Notes: generated by a model from the sequence alone, not told the origin. A DNA stretch of 64,000 bases from Nonomuraea roseoviolacea subsp. carminata (GCF_024172185.1 NZ_JAMZEC010000001.1:1488001-1552000); one strand, 5' to 3'. Shown: positions 8,771 through 17,588, counted from the first letter of the stretch. Program-made: numbers and translations.

Positions 8771-9373
8771 TCAGCCGCTCCAGCCCGGCACGGCCATCCG
8801 CACCGTCAACGCGTGCTCCACCAGATTGATCAACGCACTCTTGACCGAATCCTTCGACCGCGCATCCAACCGCACCAACGGAATATGCGCCGCCAACGTC
8901 AACGCGTCCCGAACCTCCGCATCACTATGCGGATACGCACCATCCCACCCATTGATCCCCACAATGAACGGAAGCTGCGCCTCCTCGAAATAATCGATCG
9001 CCGGAAAACTATCCGCCAACCGCCGCGTATCGACCAGCACCACCGCACCGATCGCGCCCCGCACCAGATCATCCCACATGAACCAGAACCTGTGCTGACC
9101 CGGCGTCCCAAACAAATACAGGATCAAATCCCGATCCAACGACACCCGCCCGAAATCCATCGCCACCGTCGTGGTCGACTTCAACGGCGTCATCCCCAGA
9201 TCATCGATCCCCACCGACGCGTCCGTCATCACCGCCTCGGTCGTCAACGGCATGATCTCCGACACCGCACCCACGAACGTCGTCTTACCGACACCGAACC
9301 CACCCGCCACGACGATCTTCGTCGACGTGAGACCCGGAGACGACACACCAGGACTAGAGCCTGCGAAGTCCAC
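8771..9373 (-). CDS. cvnD: CvnD2, conservon Ras-like GTPase
   Basis: A 200-residue small GTPase of the conservon family. The P-loop GGFGVGKTTF is near residue 20, the switch I region VMTDASVGIDD follows, and the DxxG-like G3 appears as FGTPGQHRFWFMWDDLV. The usual NKxD is replaced by NGWD (GINGWDG), typical of these bacterial Rap-like proteins. It should act as the GTP/GDP switch of the CvnA-D complex. The GTG at 9373 lies 20 bp inside the end of cvnC2, the same overlap as in conservons 3 and 4. Codons end mainly in T or G, unlike CvnD3 and CvnD4, which are C/G-ending, so this stretch has a different history. Confidence 0.93.
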   Translation of the reverse strand: MDFAGSSPGVSSPGLTSTKIVVAGGFGVGKTTFVGAVSEIMPLTTEAVMTDASVGIDDLGMTPLKSTTTVAMDFGRVSLDRDLILYLFGTPGQHRFWFMWDDLVRGAIGAVVLVDTRRLADSFPAIDYFEEAQLPFIVGINGWDGAYPHSDAEVRDALTLAAHIPLVRLDARSKDSVKSALINLVEHALTVRMAVPGWSG

Positions 9374-9755
9374 TGAGCACCCTTTCCAGCAGGTTGACAT
9401 CCGGCCGACCCGCATCCAGCTGCGGCTGATGCACCCGCACCAACCCCTCCGCCGCCATATCCGCGATCAGCACCCGCACCACACCCAACGGAATCCGCAA
9501 CAACGCCGACACCTCAGCCACCGACCGAACCTGCCGACACAACTGCGAAATCGCCTGATACTCCGGCGTGATATGCGAGAACTCCCTCGGCTCAGCCGTC
9601 GCCGACGACACCAACGCCTCCATCGCCAGCTTCACCCGCGGCGCCGTACGCCCACCCGTCACCGCGTACGGGCGCACCGGCGACCCCGGGTCGAAGGACG
9701 ACGGCGGCCGCTGCGCGGGACCGCTGTTCCATCTGGGATCGGTCACCTCGATCAC
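9354..9755 (-). CDS. cvnC: CvnC2, DUF742 protein
   Basis: 133 residues with the DUF742 layout: a variable N-terminus, RPYAVTGGRTAPRVK, then the winged-helix-like part RSVAEVSALLRIPLGVVRVLIADM and the end ERVLSGLRRL. The GTG at 9755 overlaps the stop of cvnB2 (GTGA), and the gene ends 20 bp inside cvnD2. The first 152 bp (9604-9755) are identical to cvnC1; whether identity continues left cannot be seen. The part from 9354 to about 9600 uses T/G-ending codons such as cag-ttg-tgt, like cvnD2. Confidence 0.92.
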   Translation of the reverse strand: MIEVTDPRWNSGPAQRPPSSFDPGSPVRPYAVTGGRTAPRVKLAMEALVSSATAEPREFSHITPEYQAISQLCRQVRSVAEVSALLRIPLGVVRVLIADMAAEGLVRVHQPQLDAGRPDVNLLERVLSGLRRL

Positions 9756-12586
9756 CTGGACTGACTTGCCCGCAGCTCCGCGCGCACCGCCGGAGTCAGC
9801 ACCTGACCAGCACGATCGACCATCAGGGTCATCTGGTACGCCACCAGACCCATGTCGCAGTCGGGGGCCGCCAGCACCGCCATGCACGAGCCGTCGCTGA
9901 TCGACATGATCAGCATCAGCCCCCGCTGCATCTCCACGATCGTCTGGTTGACCACGCCTCCTTCGAACACCCGCGCCGCGCCCTGCGTCAGGCTGACCAG
10001 ACCGGAGGCGATGGCCGCGAGCTGGTCGGCCCGGTCGGGCGGGAATCCGGCGGACGCGGCGAGCGGCAGGCCGTCCGAGGAGACGACCACCGCGTGCGCC
10101 ACTCCGGGCACGGTGCTGACGAAATCGGTGATCAGCCAGTCGACGCCACGTGCCGCGTGACTGAGGTCCTTCATGCGCCCTCCTCACTGCTGCCGGCGTC
10201 CCGGGGTCCCGCCGGGTACGCCTTGCCCTCGTTGATGTCCTCGCGGGCGGCCCGGAAGCCCTGTTGGAAGCTGGACAACCGGTTACGCACCCGGTCCGGC
10301 GAGACCGCCGGCATCGGCGTGACGCCCTTGGGCGGGGCCGCGCCGCCCGCCGAGCCGGGGACGAGGTTCGCCTTCGGCACCCGCTTGGGCAGACCGGACG
10401 CCGTCGCGCCGTCGCGCACCGGCTCCACCACGGCCTCCGCCGCGCTCCACCCCGCGTCGGCCTTCGACGAGCCCCAGCTCGCGCCGCCGGCGAACCACGC
10501 CGACTCCACGGCCGCGAAGATCGGCAGGTAGTCGTCCCCGGCGGAGGGCTGGCTGTCCACCCGCGGGATGGGGCCGGTGCTGGCCGCGTCGGTCTCCGGG
10601 AAGTCGGGGCGCGACGGCCGCGGGCGGCCCAGCGGCCGGTCGAAGGGCCGCTCGATCGGCGGGTCCGGAGCCCCCCAGGGATGGGGGTCGTCGAGCGGGG
10701 GCCGCCGGGGCAGGCCGTTGCCGTTCCAGCCGGAGTCCTGGGGCGGCAGCCACGAGTCGTTGGTGTCGAACCCGGCGCGCGGCTCCGACGGCCAGCCGCT
10801 GGGCTCGGACGGCCAGGACGGCATGGCCGGCCAGCCGTTGTGCCGGTCGGGCCCGGACGGGCCGGACAGACCAGGCGGGCCGGACAGACCTGACGGGCCG
10901 GACGGGAAGGACGGATGGCCGGGCCCCGGCTGGTAGCCGCCCGCGGTCCAGGTCGGCGTGGGAGCGGGCGACGGCGCGAGCCGCGGGCCGCTGAAGGAGT
11001 CCTCCTGCGCGGGGCCGGGCGGGTTCGCGTACGCGGGCGAGGGGTTGCCGAGCAGGGAGTCCGGGAGCAGCACCATGGCGGTCAGGCCGCCGGAGGCGTG
11101 CGGCCGGAGCTGGACGCGGATGCCGTGACGGTGGGCCAGCCGGGCGACCACGAACAGGCCCATGCGGCGGGAGGCCGACACGTCCACGGTGGGCGCGTCG
11201 GTCAGGCGCTCGTTGGCCTGGACCAGCTCGTCCTGCGTCATGCCGATGCCCGCGTCGGTGATGGACAGCATGACGCCGCCGCCGTCGATGCGGCTGCCCG
11301 ACACCGTCACCCTGGTCTCGCGCGGCGAGAACGACAGGGCGTTCTCGACCAGCTCGGCCAGGAGGTGGATGACGTCGTTGACGGCCTGGCCGGCCACCGA
11401 CACCCCGTCGGGGACCTGGAGGACCACCCGCTCGTAGTTCTCGACCTCCGAGAGGGAGGCCCGGGTCACGTCCACCAGCTTGACGGGCTGGCTCCAGCGG
11501 CGGGGCGGGTCCTGGCCGGCCAGCACCAGCAGGTTCTCGCTGTTGCGCCGCATACGGGTCGCCAGGTGGTCCAGCTTGAACAGGTTCGCCAGCCGGCTCT
11601 CGTCCTGCTCGCCCTGCTCCAGACCGTCGATCAACGTGATCTGCCGCTCCACCAGCGTCTGACTGCGCCGCGACAGGTTCACGAACATCGCGTTCACGTT
11701 GGAACGCAACCGCGACTCCTGGCCGGCCAGCCGCACCGCCTCGCGGTGGACCTCGTCGAAGGCCCGGGCGACCTCACCGATCTCGTCGTCGCCGACGACG
11801 CCGATCGGCTCCACGTCCGGCACGCCGGCCGTGTCCGAATCCCGCAGCCGCTGGACCGTTTCGGGCAGGCGGCGCCCGGCGATCAGCAGCGCCTCGCGGC
11901 GCAGCCGGCGCAGCGGGCTGCTGAGGGAACGTGCCATCAGCACGGTGACCAGCAGGACGAGCACCAGGAGCCCGGCGATCGCGATCGCGAAGACCATCGC
12001 GCCCTGCTGCTCGGAGACCTGGACGGTACGGCTGCGCAGCATGATCGAGTCGGCGACCCGCTGCTCGACCTGCCGCATGCCGTCGATGGTCTCGGTGACG
12101 GCGGTGAACCACGCCTGGCCGTCGCCGGTGAGGTCGAGGCCGGGGTCGGTGAGCGGCTGCCCGGCGTCCTGCAGGGCCAGCGCGCGGGCCTGGATCAGCT
12201 CGGCACGGTCCACGGCCTGGCCGCTGACCGTGTCGTCGTAGGCCTGGCGCAGCGCGAGCGGCACCTGCGCGCGGAAGGCGGCCAGCTCGCTGTTGCGCTG
12301 CGCGCGGGCGGCGATGAACGCGTCCAGCTCGTCCTGGCTGAAGTGGCCGACGGCCAGCGCCGAGACCAGCAGCGCCCGCTGCCGCGACACGTACTGCTTG
12401 GCTCGCGACAGGGCGGCGAACCCGGCGACGGTGTCGGTGAGCTCCTTGTCGACGGCGCCCTGGTCGATGGTGGCGTTGAGGCCGAGGAAGTCGGAGATGG
12501 ACCGGTCGTACAGCTCGATGACGGAGGCGACGTTCAGCTTGGACTCCGTCGCGGTCCTGCGCGAGCTGGGCAGCTCGTCGAAGCGG
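9604..12586. repeat. Long direct repeat, copy 2
   Basis: The second copy of the segment at 1-2983, in the same orientation. It spans the 5' part of cvnC2, all of cvnB2 and cvnA2 codons 161 to the end. No mismatch was found on reading both copies, including the translations of all frames. Immediately right of 12586 the copies share no DNA identity although the proteins remain homologous. That is the pattern left by gene conversion or a very recent crossover between older paralogues. Confidence 0.95.
9752..10174 (-). CDS. cvnB: CvnB2, roadblock/LC7 domain protein
   Basis: 140 residues, identical at DNA and protein level to CvnB1, so any pairing specificity of the two conservons cannot lie in this subunit. 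The roadblock core (PGVAHAVVVSSDGLPLA and APDCDMGLVAYQMTL) is intact. ATGA overlap with cvnA2 upstream and GTGA overlap with cvnC2 downstream. Because CvnB1 and CvnB2 are the same protein, the two complexes could exchange subunits if both operons are expressed. Confidence 0.95.
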   Translation of the reverse strand: MKDLSHAARGVDWLITDFVSTVPGVAHAVVVSSDGLPLAASAGFPPDRADQLAAIASGLVSLTQGAARVFEGGVVNQTIVEMQRGLMLIMSISDGSCMAVLAAPDCDMGLVAYQMTLMVDRAGQVLTPAVRAELRASQSR

Positions 12587-13065
12587 TTCTTGACGCGCAC
12601 GGCCTCGGCCCGCAGGGGGCTGTCGGAGGCGGCGAGGGCCGCGACGTCGGGACGCAGGTCGGCGACCAGCCGGTCCACGGTGGAGTACTGGGCGGTGACC
12701 GGGTTGCGGTCACCCTTGCGGTCCTGCGCCACGAAGGTGGCGGTGAGGTCGCGTTCCAGCTCGGTCTCGTGGGCGAGTCCGGTCAGCTTTCCGGCCAGGA
12801 CGGCCGTCTGGTAGACGCGCTCGTACTCGGAGGCGCTGGTGACGGAGGAGACGACGCGCAGGCCGCCGAGCGCCAGCGCCGCGACGGTGGGGATGACGAT
12901 CAGGACCAGGAGCTTCGTGCGCACGCGCCAGTTGCGCACGATGCCGCCCGGACCCCGGGCGTGCCCGGGGTGGGCCGCCGGCCCGGTCCTCGTATGGGAT
13001 GACGGAAAGGACGCCTCGGCCGGTAACCCGGAATCGCCGTCAGCAGGGGGCAATGTAGTTCTCAC
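10171..13065 (-). CDS. cvnA: CvnA2, conservon sensor histidine kinase
   Basis: A 964-residue sensor kinase with the layout of CvnA1: TM1 at about 51-70, NIT-like extracytoplasmic domain, TM2 and HAMP near 357-445, HATPase with ENALSFSP and DAGIGM, and a Pro/Gly-rich tail. Residues 161-964 are identical to CvnA1. Residues 1-160, including the cytoplasmic start, TM1 and the first half of the sensor, differ strongly. I chose the GTG at 13065, preceded by AAGGAGAGG, which fits the leader seen in front of the other cvnA genes. It is divergent from importer 2, just as CvnA1 is from importer 1. Confidence 0.92.
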   Translation of the reverse strand: MRTTLPPADGDSGLPAEASFPSSHTRTGPAAHPGHARGPGGIVRNWRVRTKLLVLIVIPTVAALALGGLRVVSSVTSASEYERVYQTAVLAGKLTGLAHETELERDLTATFVAQDRKGDRNPVTAQYSTVDRLVADLRPDVAALAASDSPLRAEAVRVKNRFDELPSSRRTATESKLNVASVIELYDRSISDFLGLNATIDQGAVDKELTDTVAGFAALSRAKQYVSRQRALLVSALAVGHFSQDELDAFIAARAQRNSELAAFRAQVPLALRQAYDDTVSGQAVDRAELIQARALALQDAGQPLTDPGLDLTGDGQAWFTAVTETIDGMRQVEQRVADSIMLRSRTVQVSEQQGAMVFAIAIAGLLVLVLLVTVLMARSLSSPLRRLRREALLIAGRRLPETVQRLRDSDTAGVPDVEPIGVVGDDEIGEVARAFDEVHREAVRLAGQESRLRSNVNAMFVNLSRRSQTLVERQITLIDGLEQGEQDESRLANLFKLDHLATRMRRNSENLLVLAGQDPPRRWSQPVKLVDVTRASLSEVENYERVVLQVPDGVSVAGQAVNDVIHLLAELVENALSFSPRETRVTVSGSRIDGGGVMLSITDAGIGMTQDELVQANERLTDAPTVDVSASRRMGLFVVARLAHRHGIRVQLRPHASGGLTAMVLLPDSLLGNPSPAYANPPGPAQEDSFSGPRLAPSPAPTPTWTAGGYQPGPGHPSFPSGPSGLSGPPGLSGPSGPDRHNGWPAMPSWPSEPSGWPSEPRAGFDTNDSWLPPQDSGWNGNGLPRRPPLDDPHPWGAPDPPIERPFDRPLGRPRPSRPDFPETDAASTGPIPRVDSQPSAGDDYLPIFAAVESAWFAGGASWGSSKADAGWSAAEAVVEPVRDGATASGLPKRVPKANLVPGSAGGAAPPKGVTPMPAVSPDRVRNRLSSFQQGFRAAREDINEGKAYPAGPRDAGSSEEGA

Positions 13066-13192
13066 TGGCCTCCGCAACCTCTCCTTGGATGGCCTTGGTG
13101 CAAGAGATCGAATCGTGCCCGTGCTCGTCCGTGTGCCGCCCCCGGCACCCGTGGTCCGAAAACCTCTTTATGTTCAGACAGATAATTCGGCC

Positions 13193-13212
13193 GCCGGTGT
13201 GGCCACACCGGC
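13193..13212. promoter_or_regulatory. 20-bp perfect palindrome upstream of cvnA2
   Basis: Ten-base arms GCCGGTGTGG and CCACACCGGC meet with no spacer, about 130 bp upstream of the cvnA2 start in the 374-bp spacer shared with importer 2. A perfect even palindrome of this length suits a dimeric regulator. It has no counterpart in the cvnA1/importer 1 spacer, so the two modules may be controlled differently. Confidence 0.55.
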
Positions 13213-13294
13213 GAGTCGATCATCTGGCATATGTCTCCACGTCCCGACAGTAGCCACACGTCCTCGATGAACGCCAGCCATATCATCACCTATA

Positions 13295-13312
13295 TCTGGA
13301 CATACCTCCAGA
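13295..13312. promoter_or_regulatory. Inverted repeat in front of importer 2
   Basis: TCTGGA (13295-13300) and TCCAGA (13307-13312) form perfect 6-bp arms around a 6-bp centre, in an AT-rich stretch about 130 bp before the lipoprotein gene. A further half-site TTTCCAGA occurs at 13352-13359. Position and symmetry suggest an operator for the importer 2 operon. No regulator is assigned. Confidence 0.45.
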
Positions 13313-13439
13313 AAAACAGTGTGATCGTTTTTTCGCCATATATATTGATAATTTCCAGAATCGGGGGACCATGCGCAAGGGTTGCCTGCGCTTTGGGGTG
13401 CGTCGAGCGTCGATCACCCCCGTTCAAAGGAGACGCGAC

Positions 13440-14435
13440 ATGAGGCTCGCTGCGGCAGGGCGCATCGCCCTGATCGGACTGGTGGCCACCCTTGCCCTGA
13501 CGAGTTGCTCCAGCACGGACGCCACATCGGGAGGCGGGAGCAACGCCAACGGGCTGGAGAAGACCGACCTGCTCATCGGGCAGTACCCGGGAGCCGACTC
13601 CGCCCCGCTGTTCATCGCGATCGAGCGTGGCTTCTTCAAGGAGCAGGGGCTCAACGTGAAGACCGAGGCCATCCAGGCCCCGCAGGCCGTGCTGCCCAAG
13701 CTGTCCAACGGCAGCATGGACGTGGTCCTCGGCAGCTACGCCACCATCCTGACGATCCAGAGCGAGGGCCTGGAGAAGTTCAAGTACATCGCCGACTCCT
13801 ACCAGGGGGCCGCCGGCGCCTTCGGGATCATGGTGCGGCGCGACTCCCCCATCAAGAAGGTCGCCGACCTCAAGGGCAAGAAGATCGGGGTCAACGCCCT
13901 CAAGGGCCTCGGCGTCCTGACCATGAACCCCCACCTCAAGATCGCCGGCCTGGACCCGACCCCCGGCAAGGACATCCAGTACGTCGAGGTGCCCACCACC
14001 AACTGGCTGACGGCGCTGCAGAAGGGCGACGTGGACGCGGTCTGGATGACCGACCCCTACGTCAGCGAGGCCAAGAACAAGCTGGGCGCGACCATGCTCG
14101 TCGACACCATGTCCGGCCCCACGGAGAGCCTGCCGATCACCGGCTGGGCCGCCACCGAGAAGTGGGTCGCGGCCAACCCCAAGACCATGGGCGCCTTCCA
14201 GCGCGCGATGGCCAAGGCCCAGAACATCGCCGCCACCGACCGCAGCGCCGTGACCAAGATCCTGCCGACCTTCACCAAGATCCCCGCCGCCACGGCCGCC
14301 ACCATCAACCTCGGCAACTACCCGACCACGCTCAGCGCCCAGCGCATCCAGCGCGTCGCCGACCTCATGGTCGAGTACGGCTTCATCAAGAGCAAGATCG
14401 ACGTCGCTCCGATGATCGTCACCTCGCAGGGATGA
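13440..14435 (+). CDS. ABC importer 2, NMT1/SsuA-type substrate-binding lipoprotein
   Basis: A 331-residue lipoprotein with a signal peptide ending in the lipobox LTSC and a Ser/Gly-rich linker. The mature domain has the same framework as the lipoprotein at 3808 (GQYPGADSAPLFIAIERGFFKEQG; DVDAVWMTDPYVSEA) but many pocket-region residues differ, so a different or related ligand is likely. AAAGGAG precedes the ATG at 13440. Its stop overlaps the next permease (ATGA). It is divergent from cvnA2, repeating the arrangement of module 1. Confidence 0.9.
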   Translation: MRLAAAGRIALIGLVATLALTSCSSTDATSGGGSNANGLEKTDLLIGQYPGADSAPLFIAIERGFFKEQGLNVKTEAIQAPQAVLPKLSNGSMDVVLGSYATILTIQSEGLEKFKYIADSYQGAAGAFGIMVRRDSPIKKVADLKGKKIGVNALKGLGVLTMNPHLKIAGLDPTPGKDIQYVEVPTTNWLTALQKGDVDAVWMTDPYVSEAKNKLGATMLVDTMSGPTESLPITGWAATEKWVAANPKTMGAFQRAMAKAQNIAATDRSAVTKILPTFTKIPAATAATINLGNYPTTLSAQRIQRVADLMVEYGFIKSKIDVAPMIVTSQG

Positions 14436-15241
14436 CGATCACGGCCACCCTGGCGGGGAGGGGGCGCATCTCCCCCTCCCGCGCCCGGCTCGCGAAGTAC
14501 CTCCGCCACGCCACCGGTGTGGCGGTCTTCATCCTCGCCTGGGAGCTGGCCGGCCGCACCGGCCTGATCTCCTGGCTGCCCGCCGCCTCGACCTCGCTGG
14601 CCCGGGTGGCGCAGCTCGCCGCCGACCCCGCGTTCCTCGCCGACCTCGCCTCCACGCTCACCGCCGCGGCGGTGGGCCTGCCGCTGGCCGTGCTCGTCGC
14701 CGTCCCCGTCGGCCTGCTGCTCGGCACCGTCCCCGTGGTGGAGGAGATGACCCGCGCGATCGTCGAGTTCCTGCGGCCGATCCCGTCGGTCGCGCTGATC
14801 CCGCTCGCCATGTTCTTCTTCCAGCCCGAGATCAACGCCAAGGTCGCGCTCATCGTCTACGCCGCGTCCTGGCCCATCCTCATCAACACTTTGTACGGCG
14901 TGCGCGACGTCGATCCCGTGGCCACCGAGACGCTGCGCTCGTTCGGCTTCGGCCCCGGCGCGGTCATCTGGCGGGTCAGCCTGCCGAGCGCGGCGCCGTT
15001 CATCTTCACCGGCGTCCGCCTGGCCGCCTCGATCACGCTCATCCTGGCCATCAGCGTCGAGTACGTCGTGGGCGGCGCCGGCGGCATCGGCGCCTTCCTC
15101 ATCCAGGCGAGCACCGGCATCGGCGCCGACGCGATGGTCGACGTGATCGCGACCCTCGTGTGGGCCGGGCTGGTCGGGCTCGTCGTCAACACGCTGCTCC
15201 TGCGCGCCGAGCGGCGGCTCTTCCGGTGGCGGCACGCATGA
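14432..15241 (+). CDS. ABC importer 2, permease A
   Basis: A 269-residue SsuC/TauC-type permease with a 25-residue basic start, then about six membrane segments. The motifs EFLRPIPSVALIPLAMFF and the EAA loop (ETLRSFGFGPGAVIWRVSLPSAAPF) closely match permease A of importer 1. ATGA overlaps couple it to the lipoprotein before it and to permease B after it. It probably forms one half of the membrane channel. Confidence 0.9.
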   Translation: MTITATLAGRGRISPSRARLAKYLRHATGVAVFILAWELAGRTGLISWLPAASTSLARVAQLAADPAFLADLASTLTAAAVGLPLAVLVAVPVGLLLGTVPVVEEMTRAIVEFLRPIPSVALIPLAMFFFQPEINAKVALIVYAASWPILINTLYGVRDVDPVATETLRSFGFGPGAVIWRVSLPSAAPFIFTGVRLAASITLILAISVEYVVGGAGGIGAFLIQASTGIGADAMVDVIATLVWAGLVGLVVNTLLLRAERRLFRWRHA

Positions 15242-16014
15242 TCGCGACACTCGTCCGGCGGCTCTGGCTGGCGCCCGTGCTCCTGGCATGCTGGGAGCTG
15301 CTGGCGCGGGCCCAGGCCAGCCCGTACCTGCCCGCGCCGACCCGGATCGCCTCCTGGATGTACGAGCGGTGGTTCTCCGGGCCGTACGTCCTGACCGAGG
15401 AGGCGGTGGACAACTTCGTGCCGAGCCTCGTGCGCGTCGTCGGGTCCTGGAGCGTCGCCGTGGTCGCCGGGGTCGCGCTCGGCGTGGCGATCGGCCGGAT
15501 GGCCTGGCTGTCCGACTACGTGGACCCGCTCGTCGAGTTCGGCCGGGCCGTGCCGCCGCCCGCGATGCTGCCCGTGTTCCTGGTGCTGTTCACCATGGGC
15601 ACCCAGGTACAGGTGGCGACCATCGTGTTCGGCGTCGTCTGGCCGATCCTGCTCAACTCCATCGACGGGGCGCGCAACGTGGACCCGCTGCAACTGGAGA
15701 CGGCCGCGGTGTTCGGCGTGCCGGCCCGGCTGCGGCTGCTGCGCATCATCCTGCCCTCGGCATCGCCGAAGATCTTCGCGGGCCTGCGGCTGAGCGTGTC
15801 GCTGGCGCTCATCCTCATGGTCATCTCCGAGCTGAAGGGCAGCACCGACGGCATCGGCTACCTGCTGAGCACGGCGAGCAACAACGCCGACATGCCCGGG
15901 CTGTGGGCCGGCGTGGTGGTGCTCGGCGTCCTCGGCTACGCCCTCAACTCCCTGTTCCTCATGGCGGAGCGCCGCGTGCTGACCTGGCACCGGGGAGCCC
16001 GCCGTACCGCGTAG
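15238..16014 (+). CDS. ABC importer 2, permease B
   Basis: 258 residues, the same family as the gene at 5564, with EFGRAVPPPAMLPVFLVLF and the docking loop ETAAVFGVPARLRLLRIILPSASP. The ATG at 15238 overlaps the stop of permease A. It ends 9 bp before the hydantoinase-like gene, so that enzyme is in the same transcript. Together with permease A it should form the transmembrane part of importer 2; the ATPase at 17589 is the obvious energiser. Confidence 0.9.
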   Translation: MIATLVRRLWLAPVLLACWELLARAQASPYLPAPTRIASWMYERWFSGPYVLTEEAVDNFVPSLVRVVGSWSVAVVAGVALGVAIGRMAWLSDYVDPLVEFGRAVPPPAMLPVFLVLFTMGTQVQVATIVFGVVWPILLNSIDGARNVDPLQLETAAVFGVPARLRLLRIILPSASPKIFAGLRLSVSLALILMVISELKGSTDGIGYLLSTASNNADMPGLWAGVVVLGVLGYALNSLFLMAERRVLTWHRGARRTA

Positions 16015-16023
16015 GAGGCGGAT

Positions 16024-17481
16024 GTGACGGACCTGCTGCTGAAGAACGTGCGGGTCGTGACGCATGACCGGAACGAGCCCGTCATGGCCGACATCGCCGT
16101 GACCGGCGGGCGCGTGGACCGCGTCGCCCCGGGACTGCCCGCGGAGGGCGTCCCCGAGGTGATCGAGGGGGCGGGACGACTCGCGTTCCCCGGCGTGGTG
16201 GACGCCCACCAGCACTGGGGGATCTACAACCCGCTGGCCGAGGACGCCGGCTCCGAGAGCCGCGCCTCCGCGCAGGGCGGGGTCACGACCGCGCTCACCT
16301 ACATGCGCACCGGCATGTACTACCTCAACCGGGGCGGCGCCTACGCCGACTTCTTCCCCGAGGTGCTGGCGCGGGCCGAGGACCGGGCCTACGTGGACTA
16401 CGGCTTCCACCTGGCGCCGATGTCCAGCGGCCACATCGGCGAGCTGCCCGACCTGGTCGAGCGGTTCGGCGTGCCGTCGTTCAAGATCTTCATGTTCTAC
16501 GGCGGGCACGGGCTGCACGGCCGCTCGGCCGACCAGAGCGCCTTCCTCATGCTGCCCGAGGGCGAGCGCTACGACTACGCGCACTTCGAGTTCGTCATGC
16601 GCGGCGTGCAGGCGGCCCGGGAGCGCTTCCCCGAGCTGGCCAGTGAGATCTCGCTGTCGCTGCACTGCGAGACCGCCGAGATCATGACGGCGTACACGCG
16701 GCTGGTGGAGGAGGCCGGCGACCTGAGCGGCCTGGCCGCCTACAGCGCCTCGCGCCCGCCCCACTCCGAGGGGCTGGCCGTGTTCATCGCCTCCTACCTG
16801 GCGCACGAGACCGGCCTCGGCAACGTCAATCTGCTCCACCTGTCCTCGCGCAAGGCCCTCGACGCGGCCGTGCGGATGCAGCGGACGTTCCCCCACATCG
16901 ACTTCCGCCGCGAGGTGACGATCGGGCACCTGCTGGCCGACATCGAGACGGCCAGCGGCATCGGCGCCAAGGTCAACCCGCCGATCAGGTCCCGCGAGGA
17001 CGTCGAGGCGCTGTGGGGGTACGTGCTCGACGGCACGGTCGACTGGGTCGTCAGCGACCACGCCTGCTGCCGGGAGGAGCTGAAGTTCGGCGCCCCGGCC
17101 GAGGACGTGTTCCTGGCCAAGGCCGGTTTCGGCGGCGCCGAGTACCTGCTGCCCGGCCTCATCACCGAGGGCCGCCGCCGGGGCCTGTCGTGGGGCCGCA
17201 TCGCCGCGCTCACCTCGTGGAACCCGGCCCGCAGGTACGGCCTGCGCACCAAGGGCACCATCGCCCCGGGCTTCGACGCCGACATCTGCCTGGTGGACCC
17301 GGACGCCACCTGGACCGTGCGGGCGGCGGACTCGGAGTCGGCCCAGGAGTACACGCCGTTCGAGGGGTTCGAGCTGAGCGCGAAGGTCACCGACACGTTC
17401 GTGCGGGGCCACCACGTGCTCGACACCGGCAAGATCGTCGGCCGGCCGGTGGGCCGTTACCTGCGCCGGCCGGTGGGCTGA
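16024..17481 (+). CDS. Hydantoinase/dihydropyrimidinase-like amidohydrolase
   Basis: A 485-residue cyclic amidohydrolase. The metal motif DAHQHWG (H62, H64) follows the N-terminal beta part. SFKIFMFYG supplies the lysine (about 154) that is usually carbamylated to bridge two metals. SLHCE, LLHLSS and VSDHACC give the remaining metal and catalytic ligands. The family opens cyclic amide rings such as hydantoins, dihydropyrimidines and allantoin. GGAGG precedes the GTG at 16024. Co-transcription with importer 2 suggests that the imported solute is a cyclic amide or ureide opened in the cytoplasm. Exact substrate unknown. Confidence 0.88.
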   Translation: MTDLLLKNVRVVTHDRNEPVMADIAVTGGRVDRVAPGLPAEGVPEVIEGAGRLAFPGVVDAHQHWGIYNPLAEDAGSESRASAQGGVTTALTYMRTGMYYLNRGGAYADFFPEVLARAEDRAYVDYGFHLAPMSSGHIGELPDLVERFGVPSFKIFMFYGGHGLHGRSADQSAFLMLPEGERYDYAHFEFVMRGVQAARERFPELASEISLSLHCETAEIMTAYTRLVEEAGDLSGLAAYSASRPPHSEGLAVFIASYLAHETGLGNVNLLHLSSRKALDAAVRMQRTFPHIDFRREVTIGHLLADIETASGIGAKVNPPIRSREDVEALWGYVLDGTVDWVVSDHACCREELKFGAPAEDVFLAKAGFGGAEYLLPGLITEGRRRGLSWGRIAALTSWNPARRYGLRTKGTIAPGFDADICLVDPDATWTVRAADSESAQEYTPFEGFELSAKVTDTFVRGHHVLDTGKIVGRPVGRYLRRPVG

Positions 17482-17524
17482 GCCGGGAGCGCCCCGGAAT
17501 GACCGTCTTCATGTCCAACCAACC

Positions 17525-17543
17525 CTGACTTCGGTACAGTCAG
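17525..17543. promoter_or_regulatory. Inverted repeat before the ATPase gene
   Basis: CTGAC (17525-17529) and GTCAG (17539-17543) with a 9-bp centre, inside the 107-bp gap between the amidohydrolase and the ATPase gene. The gap is large for this tight operon, so the ATPase may have its own promoter here and be expressed independently, as would suit a shared subunit. Confidence 0.35.
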
Positions 17544-17588
17544 CCTGTTATCTCCCCATCTCCGGATACGCCTGTCCTAGGACGTCAC

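Noticed and set aside
13066..13439. A thiamine (TPP) riboswitch in front of importer 2, as NMT1-type lipoproteins can carry thiamine precursors
   Set aside because: The conserved CUGAGA and related elements are not found, nor in the importer 1 leader; no thi genes are near.
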